Positions 1 through 5,512 of a stretch of DNA of 6,673 nucleotides are shown here, in pieces. The notes beneath the pieces are model-generated. The model did not search any database. It was not told the DNA's origin and worked only from the letters and a program-made list of their open reading frames with translations. Position numbers and translations under genes: made by a program. The stretch's first letter is position 1. Every line of letters starts with the position of its first letter. This DNA is from JAYOFM01 sp038117225 (GTDB lineage Bacteria > Pseudomonadota > Alphaproteobacteria > Rhodospirillales > Casp-alpha2): positions 1 to 6,673 of the forward strand of contig JAYOFM010000151.1 of the NCBI GenBank assembly GCA_038117225.1. The letters are read 5' to 3'.

Positions 1-63
1 CAGTGGTTGCAGTGGTTGCAGTGGTTGCAGTGGTTGCAGTGGTTGCAGTGGTTGCAGTGGTTG
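1..63 (-). repeat. Seven perfect tandem copies of a 9-base unit
   Basis: The plus-strand unit is CAGTGGTTG, repeated seven times without a mismatch from base 1 and probably continuing past the edge. In the minus-strand frame that starts at 748 it reads GCA ACC ACT, giving Ala-Thr-Thr. Because the unit is a multiple of three, gain or loss of copies keeps the frame and only changes protein length. Confidence 0.97.
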
Positions 64-748
64 CGGTTGTAGCCGTCGTCGGCGTCGTGGCAGTGGTTGC
101 CGTGGTCGGAGTCGTCGCGGTGGTCGCCGTGGTCGGCGTCACAGGTTCCGTTGGCGCAATTGGTTCAGTGGGTACCGACGCGTCCGTCACGGCCGGCTCA
201 GCAGGCGCCGTTACCGCTTCGGGAGCGGGCTCGGCGGCGGCCGTGAAGACATCCTGATCGTCATCACCGGTCGCAGGCTCGGATGGTTGGGTAACCGCCT
301 CCGGCGCCGGTGGGTCGGTCGGTGTGCCAGCATCAGCCGCGGCAGGCCCGTCAGGCTCGTCAGGTTCGGGGGCTTGGGTCGGGGTCGGGCTGTCGTCCAC
401 ATCCAGTTCCGGCATCGCCGGTTCGATCGGCGGCACATCATCTCCGACCACCTCTTCAGGCGGCACGATGTCGCCCTGAGTGATGATTGTATCACCCTGC
501 GGCGGCAACCCCTGAATGATCTCATTCGGGGTCAACGTGCTGCCCATATTGATGGTCGAATTCACCCGAGCCTCCGCCTCAACGCCTTCCGCGTCGACAC
601 CACCGAGGTCGACGTCGCCGTCGGGATCATCCATCGGCGTCGTTGAGTCCTGGAGGACGGTCAGATCATCAAGAACCTTTTGTTGGTCCTCATTCTCCTC
701 CTCGGGCTCTTCGTCGTCGTCGACTTGGTCGTTGATGTCTTCGGCCAT
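1..748 (-). CDS. Acidic, Thr-rich low-complexity protein, N-terminal part (cut by window edge)
   Basis: The frame is open from an ATG at 748 down to base 2 with no stop (249 codons), so the gene continues beyond the left edge. The start is supported by GAGGA at 756-760, seven bases upstream. Residues 1-60 are strongly acidic (MAEDINDQVDDDEEPEEENE, then more Asp/Glu). Residues 62-100 are more ordinary (VNSTINMGSTLTPNEIIQG). From about 105 to 200 the protein is rich in Pro, Glu, Ala and Thr. From about 204 it becomes a regular (Ala/Pro)-Thr-Thr repeat to the window edge. There is no N-terminal signal peptide or membrane segment. I do not recognise the family. Acidic N-termini and Thr/Pro linkers occur in large surface or type I-secreted adhesin-like proteins, but the C-terminal part that would decide is absent. 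Confidence is good for a real gene and low for function. It is divergent from the GST gene. Confidence 0.75.
   Translation of the reverse strand, partial: MAEDINDQVDDDEEPEEENEDQQKVLDDLTVLQDSTTPMDDPDGDVDLGGVDAEGVEAEARVNSTINMGSTLTPNEIIQGLPPQGDTIITQGDIVPPEEVVGDDVPPIEPAMPELDVDDSPTPTQAPEPDEPDGPAAADAGTPTDPPAPEAVTQPSEPATGDDDQDVFTAAAEPAPEAVTAPAEPAVTDASVPTEPIAPTEPVTPTTATTATTPTTATTATTPTTATTATTATTATTATTATTATTATT
64..139 (-). repeat. Degenerate part of the (Ala/Pro)-Thr-Thr array
   Basis: This continues the perfect 9-base array at the protein level, but with mixed codons (ACG, ACC, ACA, ACT for Thr; GCG, GCC, GCA, GCT for Ala). Read on the minus strand it contains three copies of a 9-residue unit PTTATTATT (136-110, 109-83, 82-56), the last of which runs into the perfect array. 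The residue pattern is kept while the bases have drifted, which suggests an older part of the repeat. Confidence 0.85.
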
Positions 749-755
749 GCTCGTG

Positions 756-760
756 TCCTC
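756..760 (-). promoter_or_regulatory. Ribosome binding site of the leftward acidic/Thr-rich gene
   Basis: GAGGA on the minus strand, seven bases before the ATG at 748. It fixes the start of a reading frame that has no stop within the window. Confidence 0.7.
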
Positions 761-922
761 GTACGGGGCGCAAAAAGCCCGGTGCTGAATTAGAAATTCA
801 CGGTTTATTTATTCCCGTGTGTGACCGCAGGCACGAAATAACCGCCATATCGGGGAATAAGGTCAGGCTCTTGCGCTTGGCAGAACCCCGACGATCCCCC
901 ATCATGCGGCCACCGAAACCAC

Positions 923-928
923 GGGAGG
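923..928 (+). promoter_or_regulatory. Ribosome binding site of the GST-like gene
   Basis: GGGAGG lies six bases before the ATG at 935, close to the ideal Shine-Dalgarno sequence and spacing. It supports this start as the first codon of the rightward cluster. Confidence 0.8.
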
Positions 929-934
929 TCATTC

Positions 935-1555
935 ATGGTTCGCATTCTGGGCCGGGCAAATTCCATCAATGTGCAAAAAGTCATGTGGCTGGCCGGCGAA
1001 ATCGGACTTGAGGTCGAGCGAGTTGATGTCGGCGGCGCATTTGGTGGCAACGATCAGCCGGAATATTTGACGAAAAACCCGACCGGCCGAATTCCGACCC
1101 TGGAGGACGGTGATTTCGTGCTTTGGGAATCCAACAGCATCGTCCGCTATCTCGCCGAGACTTACGGAAAAGACCCTTGGCAACCCGAGGATACTGCGAC
1201 CCGCCACCACGCCAGCCAATGGATGGATTGGTACATCGCCACGATGCATGCACCGATGACGGTAATTTTTTGGCAACTGATCCGCACCAACCCCGAGGAC
1301 CGGGATGATGCCGCTGTCGCCCAGGCCGTCATCCAGGCGTCGGAATATTGGGCCATCGTTGACTCTCACCTCGCCAATCGCCCTTTCCTGACCGGCGACG
1401 TTCCGAACATCGGCGACATTCCGCTCGGATGCGCCGCCTATCGCTGGCACAACATGGATGTGGATCGACCCGACTTGGTAAATCTGCGCCGCTGGTATGA
1501 CAGCCTGAACGCCCGCCGAGCGTTTAAGGACCACGTCATGCTGCCCCTCACCTGA
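935..1555 (+). CDS. Glutathione S-transferase family protein
   Basis: This 206-residue protein has the usual length and two-domain plan of a cytosolic GST. Residues 1-77 form the thioredoxin-like glutathione-binding domain: a short first strand (VRILG), the active-site region ANSINVQK (Ser10 or Asn12 in the place of the catalytic Ser), NPTGRIPTL with the probable cis-Pro54, and the ESNSIVRYLA segment, whose Glu65-Ser66 normally hold the gamma-glutamyl group. Residues 85-206 are the helical domain, with an N-capping-box-like NIGDIPLG around Asp161. The start is fixed by GGGAGG six bases upstream. The likely activity is conjugation, reduction or isomerisation with glutathione; the substrate cannot be read from the sequence. 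It is the first gene of the rightward cluster and ends 22 bases (or 4, with a TTG start) before the large fusion gene. The fold is near certain and the exact class is open. Confidence 0.93.
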   Translation: MVRILGRANSINVQKVMWLAGEIGLEVERVDVGGAFGGNDQPEYLTKNPTGRIPTLEDGDFVLWESNSIVRYLAETYGKDPWQPEDTATRHHASQWMDWYIATMHAPMTVIFWQLIRTNPEDRDDAAVAQAVIQASEYWAIVDSHLANRPFLTGDVPNIGDIPLGCAAYRWHNMDVDRPDLVNLRRWYDSLNARRAFKDHVMLPLT

Positions 1556-1559
1556 CGGC

Positions 1560-3986
1560 TTGAGACGAGTCTTTTCAATGGGCGTGATTCTGAAAGTTCT
1601 GCATCGCAGTGAGAAACTGAAGAAGGCGCCCTTTCGAAACCTCTTCCTGGATATGGAAGAGAATATTCACATTCATTATCGGGACCTGCGGATCGAACTC
1701 AGCCGGGGTGAATTCGAGGACATCGTCAACACCTTCACCAAGCAATCCGCGGAATTGATGAAGGCCATCAAGGACAGCAACTACCAGGACGGTGTCCTGC
1801 CCAATGCCAACCACGAGGAATTGCGGATCTGGACGGATAGCCGGCTGGAGAACGACGTGGTCTACCACCCGCACCGGATTTCCCTGGAAGAATGTACAGA
1901 CGGCTTCCACCTACATCTGCGCAATTACAAGCTCCTCTTGGAACGCGACGACTTTCACGTCTTGGTCCAGGCCTTCAAGGATTTGGACCTGGATGCCCCA
2001 CATGCGTCCACCATGGACGAAATCGTCGAATTACTTGACGCCAATGACCTTCATTATCACGTCGAGGAATCGAATGATGGCGCTTTCCGCCTGACCGTCG
2101 CCAGCTACCACGAGCCAAAGATCAGGCCCATCCTCGTCGGCATCGGCATGGACCGCACCGCCTCCGGAAGAACGCAGACGTTCACCAAGGACGCACTGAA
2201 GATCGTTGTCGACTACTCTCGCGATCGCGCCGATTTCAAGGAACACTTCGTGGACGCGCCACGGACGGTTACGCCCCTGACCACCGTCCTGGCGGCGAGG
2301 GACAAGGCGCCGGATCCGAATTGGCTGAACGCTATGAAAGCCAGAGTGCTGGACACCTTCACGCTCGTGGCCAATGCCGATGGCCCTTTGACAATGAACC
2401 TGGATTTCAATGCCTGGCTCTATGATGGGTTGTACGACAAGGTCATCTTTCCGTTCGACCCGGCGCCGGAAAAAACCGATATCAAGCGCGCGTATCGGGA
2501 CTGGTCGAAGTTTCTATCCTCGGTCGACATGTATTTCGTCAAACCGTCGAAAGTTCCCTTCAATGGCGCCAAGCAGAAAGCGCTATATGACTCCGTCTTG
2601 AAGGCCGTCAACCGAACCGCCGCCGCCGTGCCGGCCATATCCAAGATCTGGATCATGGGATCAGCCTTGAACGGGACTATGGGTTTCTACAAATCCCCCT
2701 TCATTCACTCTGAATGGGCCAAGCTGGCGTCAGATGTCGATCTGTTAATCGAGATGGACGACAGCAAGACATTCACGCCGCCCGAGGATTGGACCTACAT
2801 CAACGTCTCGAGCACCAACGGCTGCGCCATTTTTCATATCGGCGAACTTCCGTTCAGCGACGTATTCGGCCACCGCAAGGAATACCCGAACCTCAAGTAT
2901 TTCGATCATCTGATCGACGCGTATGTCTACTTCCCGGCGAAGGGCAACAAGGAAAAGAAGGATGCCTTCCTGGAAAAATTCAAGGCGCGGCCCGTTTTCG
3001 ACCGCGCCGACGAAATTAACCTCCGAACCGCCTTGGAAAGCGCGTTCGGCAGCACCATCGAACGGTTGCAGAAACTCGATGTCGCGACCGAGAACGACCT
3101 CTATGAGGTCAGCATCGGTGGACGGAACAATATTCTGAAAGTCTATCGCGTTTCGGGGAACTATAGCTCGACCCAGTTGGCCGCACATACCGCCTACGAA
3201 TGCCAGTTGGTCGGCGCGATAAAGGAATTCGGGGGCGCCGTCGCCGCCATCCGAAAAACCACGGATGGCCACGCGGTCTTTGAGATCAACGGTTCACCGG
3301 CAGTGCTATTCGAGAAACTCGACGGCGAGGAATTAACCCCACCTCATTATCCGGTCGCCGAGGCGGCGCAGGCATTGGCCCACTACCACGTGCTGCAAAT
3401 CGATAACGACGTAAAGCTCGATACCGACTTCACATTCGATCCCACGGTTGATATTTGGCACGTGGAATTCGAGCGCTTCGCCGGCGAAAGCGAGGGGGAC
3501 GAGAAACTCGTCGTCGCATTCGATGCTCTGCGGCAAGTCCATACTGGCCTCAAGGAAACCTACGGCCGCATATCCGGCCAGCCCGAGGTGCGACAAGTAC
3601 ACAATCATGGCGACGTTCAGCCACGCAATTTCATCATGATGGACGGAACGCCGTGGCTGTTCGATTTCCAGAACGCCTTCCACGGCCCCCGCATCTTCGA
3701 TCTGGTGGAAGGGGCCATCGAGTTCTCGTGGGGCCTCAAGGACCCGAAGGACAATGACTTCCAACGCTACGATGAATTCGTCGCTGCCTATATCGACGCC
3801 ACGGTGCTTTCCGATGCGGAACGTGACTCCCTGAACGATGCCTTGAAAGTCATTGGCACCATCAAGTTCATCAAGGAAGTACGCATGATCAAGGGCGACG
3901 CCGGCAAGAATAACCTGCGCCGTCGCCGCGCCTTGGACTTGGCGGATTTCATGCGTCGGCGATTAACGTTGGAGACGACAGCGTGA
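1560..3986 (+). CDS. Fusion protein: duplicated HxHxR module, nucleotidyltransferase domain, APH-type kinase domain
   Basis: The frame is 808 residues from a TTG at 1560. The TTG has no clear ribosome site; the in-frame ATG at 1578 (802 residues), behind a weak GAGACGAG, is the more likely start. Numbers below count from the TTG. Residues 26-59 and 106-139 are two copies of a module with HxHxR and a later LxR..F...V..F. Residues about 255-475 resemble the polymerase-beta nucleotidyltransferase fold: IWIMGS (Gly367-Ser368), then SDVDLL (Asp392, Asp394), with Asp453 in HLIDAYVYF a candidate third metal ligand. Residues about 505-750 resemble the aminoglycoside-phosphotransferase/homoserine-kinase-II fold: Lys527 in ILKVYR, Glu547, the hinge LFEKLDGEEL, the catalytic loop HNHGDVQPRN (Asp685, Asn690) and DFQ (Asp702). 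It is cytoplasmic by appearance, with no signal or membrane segments. Substrate is unknown; phosphorylation coupled to NMP transfer is an inference. The stop overlaps the next start by four bases. Confidence 0.85.
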   Translation: MRRVFSMGVILKVLHRSEKLKKAPFRNLFLDMEENIHIHYRDLRIELSRGEFEDIVNTFTKQSAELMKAIKDSNYQDGVLPNANHEELRIWTDSRLENDVVYHPHRISLEECTDGFHLHLRNYKLLLERDDFHVLVQAFKDLDLDAPHASTMDEIVELLDANDLHYHVEESNDGAFRLTVASYHEPKIRPILVGIGMDRTASGRTQTFTKDALKIVVDYSRDRADFKEHFVDAPRTVTPLTTVLAARDKAPDPNWLNAMKARVLDTFTLVANADGPLTMNLDFNAWLYDGLYDKVIFPFDPAPEKTDIKRAYRDWSKFLSSVDMYFVKPSKVPFNGAKQKALYDSVLKAVNRTAAAVPAISKIWIMGSALNGTMGFYKSPFIHSEWAKLASDVDLLIEMDDSKTFTPPEDWTYINVSSTNGCAIFHIGELPFSDVFGHRKEYPNLKYFDHLIDAYVYFPAKGNKEKKDAFLEKFKARPVFDRADEINLRTALESAFGSTIERLQKLDVATENDLYEVSIGGRNNILKVYRVSGNYSSTQLAAHTAYECQLVGAIKEFGGAVAAIRKTTDGHAVFEINGSPAVLFEKLDGEELTPPHYPVAEAAQALAHYHVLQIDNDVKLDTDFTFDPTVDIWHVEFERFAGESEGDEKLVVAFDALRQVHTGLKETYGRISGQPEVRQVHNHGDVQPRNFIMMDGTPWLFDFQNAFHGPRIFDLVEGAIEFSWGLKDPKDNDFQRYDEFVAAYIDATVLSDAERDSLNDALKVIGTIKFIKEVRMIKGDAGKNNLRRRRALDLADFMRRRLTLETTA
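3971..3974 (+). promoter_or_regulatory. Ribosome binding site inside the end of the fusion gene
   Basis: GGAG lies eight bases before the GTG at 3983, inside the last codons of the upstream gene. Together with the GTGA stop/start overlap it supports the GTG start and translational coupling. Confidence 0.6.
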
Positions 3987-4852
3987 GCGATGACACCCTC
4001 TACGCCGGTTATGATCGCGCCGGTCTCGACAGCCAATACAACAATCGCGAACGGGTGCCGGATCACGCAACCATCACCGCGCGTTGGCAGCGTGTCGGCA
4101 CGGCCGTTCGGGGAACCGTCACCAGCCGCCTCGACGTCCCCTATGGTCCTTCACCAGCGGAAGTTCTTGATATCTTCATGCCCGAAGGCGAAGGCCCCTT
4201 TCCCATCAACATCTATCTGCACGGCGGTTACTGGTACAGCCGCCACAAAGACGATTTCAGCGCCATCGCCGGCGCCTTCGTGCCGGCGGGCGCCATATCG
4301 ATTATCGTCAATTACGCATTGGTTCCCGAGGTCTCCCTGGCGGAACTCATCCGCCAGTGCCGCGCCGCGGTCGCGTGGACTCACGACAACGCCGCGAATT
4401 TCGGCGGCGACGCGGACCGGTTGTTCGTCACCGGGCATTCCGCCGGCGGGCATCTGGTGGCGATGATGCTGGCCACCGATTGGGCGGCGTTTGCCGGTAA
4501 ACCGAATGACCTTATTAAGGGTGGCGTGGCGATCAGCGGCCTTTACGACCTGACTCCGATGCGCATGTGCTTTCTTGACGACACTCTGGGGCTGAGCGAC
4601 GACGATGTTCGCACGCTAAGTCCCCTCACCCTCGATCCCATCGGCTCGGCGCCACTGGTCGCCGCTTATGGTGGCGGCGAGAGCGAGGAATTCAAGCGCC
4701 AAGCCGCAACGTTCGCTGAAGCTTGGCGGGCCAAGCGCGCGTCGGTTCTTGAACTGGAGATCGAGGCCGCCGATCACTTCACGGTACTTGATGAACTGAT
4801 GACCACCGGTTCCGCGCTCAACCGCGCGCAACTCGGGCAGATGGGTCTCTAG
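3983..4852 (+). CDS. Alpha/beta hydrolase, kynurenine formamidase (arylformamidase)-like
   Basis: This 289-residue protein starts with GTG, overlapping the upstream stop by four bases (GTGA). It has the alpha/beta-hydrolase catalytic set: HGGYW at 80-84 for the oxyanion hole, GHSAGG at 151-156 with nucleophile Ser153, and ADHFTVLDEL with His265 as the catalytic base. The acid is probably Glu233 in GGGESEEFKRQ, where arylformamidases typically carry DSPEF-like residues followed by RQ. HGGYW, GHSAGGHL and a final HF..L.E together point to the AFMID/KynB-type branch rather than to lipases. Family members hydrolyse N-formylkynurenine or other small amides and esters. No other tryptophan-degradation gene is visible, so the true substrate may differ. 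There is no signal peptide, so it is probably cytoplasmic. The length is normal. It lies in the same cluster as the flanking genes, three bases before the next. Confidence 0.9.
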   Translation: MSDDTLYAGYDRAGLDSQYNNRERVPDHATITARWQRVGTAVRGTVTSRLDVPYGPSPAEVLDIFMPEGEGPFPINIYLHGGYWYSRHKDDFSAIAGAFVPAGAISIIVNYALVPEVSLAELIRQCRAAVAWTHDNAANFGGDADRLFVTGHSAGGHLVAMMLATDWAAFAGKPNDLIKGGVAISGLYDLTPMRMCFLDDTLGLSDDDVRTLSPLTLDPIGSAPLVAAYGGGESEEFKRQAATFAEAWRAKRASVLELEIEAADHFTVLDELMTTGSALNRAQLGQMGL

Positions 4853-4855
4853 ACG

Positions 4856-5512
4856 GTGAGCCATTCACTCGATCTCTTCTGGTCCTTCCGCAGCCCCTAT
4901 TGCTACTTCGCGCTCGATCGTATTATTGGCATGCGCAATGACTACGATCTCCTCGTCAATGTGCGCCCCGTCTATCCCATGGCGGTACGCGACGCCGATT
5001 TCTTCAAGTCGATCAATCCCAAATATCGGCGCTACCACACCCTTGACGCACAGCGCGTCGCCGATTATCTGGGCGTCCCCTTCCGTCGTGCGCGTCCCGA
5101 TCCGGTCGTCATGGACATGACGACCAACGCCATCACCGAGGAGCAACCCTACATTGAGCGTCTGACCCGGCTTGGCGCGGCCGCGGCACTTGCCGGCCGG
5201 GGCGTCGAGTTTCTCGATCAAGTGGCGCGACTGCTATGGGACGGCGACGTCGACGGCTGGGATCAGGGCAAACATCTCGACGAGGCCGTATGCCGCGCCG
5301 GCCTCGACCTCGCCACGATGGAGGCGGACATCGCCGTCGATCCAACAGCCATCGACAGTTTCATCGCCGACAATCAGGCCGCTCACGATGCCAGCGACCA
5401 CTGGGGCACGCCGCTGATGATTTTCGATGGCGAGACCTTCTACGGCCAGGACCGGCTCGACCATCTGCTTTGGCGCATGCGCCAGAAGGGCCTCAGGAGC
5501 CGGCCGGTTTAG
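4856..5512 (+). CDS. DsbA-family protein, 2-hydroxychromene-2-carboxylate isomerase-like
   Basis: This 218-residue protein starts with GTG three bases after the hydrolase stop. The first strand LDLFWSFRSPYCYFAL carries Ser13-Pro-Tyr-Cys16 where DsbA proteins have CxxC; Ser13 matches the glutathione-activating Ser of HCCA isomerase and kappa-class GST. The middle (about 55-170) is the inserted helical domain. HWGTPLMIF at 182-190 supplies the cis-Pro loop (Pro186), and FYGQDRLDHLLWRM at 195-208 is the typical C-terminal signature of HCCA-isomerase-like proteins. Known members use glutathione to isomerise a hydroxychromene carboxylate in naphthalene breakdown, but many relatives have other or unknown substrates, and no aromatic dioxygenase is present here. 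The family call is strong and the specific reaction open. Retention of Cys16 is noteworthy. The 3' end overlaps the convergent transporter gene by 20 bases. Confidence 0.9.
   Translation: MSHSLDLFWSFRSPYCYFALDRIIGMRNDYDLLVNVRPVYPMAVRDADFFKSINPKYRRYHTLDAQRVADYLGVPFRRARPDPVVMDMTTNAITEEQPYIERLTRLGAAAALAGRGVEFLDQVARLLWDGDVDGWDQGKHLDEAVCRAGLDLATMEADIAVDPTAIDSFIADNQAAHDASDHWGTPLMIFDGETFYGQDRLDHLLWRMRQKGLRSRPV
5471..5484. repeat. Perfect 14-base palindrome near the convergent gene ends
   Basis: TGGCGCATGCGCCA reads the same on both strands. It lies inside the end of the isomerase-like gene and eight bases beyond the stop of the leftward transporter gene, where an RNA hairpin could slow or end transcription. 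There is no following T run, so it is not a classic intrinsic terminator. It also encodes part of the WRMR segment typical of the protein family, so it may be coincidental. Confidence 0.35.

Larger units (their letters stand above)
749..934. promoter_or_regulatory. Divergent intergenic region with inverted repeats
   Basis: These 186 bases separate two genes transcribed away from each other, so promoters for both should lie here. They include an AT-rich stretch (about 788-815) in otherwise GC-rich DNA. Two dyads are visible. TTATTCCC at 809-816 pairs perfectly with GGGAATAA at 853-860 (36-base spacer). CACGG at 799-803 pairs with CCGTG at 815-819 around an AT-rich 11-base centre. Either could be a regulator site. 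I could not identify a convincing -35/-10 pair on either strand, and no open frame here looks like a gene. Confidence 0.45.

Noticed and set aside
1..63. CRISPR array as an explanation of the left-edge repeat
   Set aside because: The copies are 9 bases and directly adjacent with no spacers; it is a coding minisatellite.
3..257. Plus-strand frame of Val/Ala repeats at the left edge
   Set aside because: It is the complement of the Thr-rich repeat. The minus-strand frame has a proper start with a ribosome site and a sensible acidic N-terminus; this one has neither.
766..780. GGGC/GCCC hairpin in the leader of the leftward gene as a riboswitch or attenuator
   Set aside because: It is only a four-pair stem with no conserved riboswitch core or leader peptide visible.
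929..1534. 201-residue minus-strand frame opposite the GST gene
   Set aside because: Antisense to a gene with clear GST motifs and a strong ribosome site. Its translation shows no recognisable domain.
1563..1575. Possible terminator (AGAC..GTCT followed by TTTT) between the GST and fusion genes
   Set aside because: The stem is at most four pairs with a two-base loop, too weak to end transcription.
2745..3272. 175-residue minus-strand frame inside the fusion gene
   Set aside because: Antisense shadow of the nucleotidyltransferase/kinase region, a by-product of GC-rich codon bias.
1560..3986. Calling the fusion protein an antibiotic-resistance enzyme
   Set aside because: The kinase and nucleotidyltransferase folds are shared by many metabolic enzymes, and no sequence feature or mobile-element context points to drug modification.
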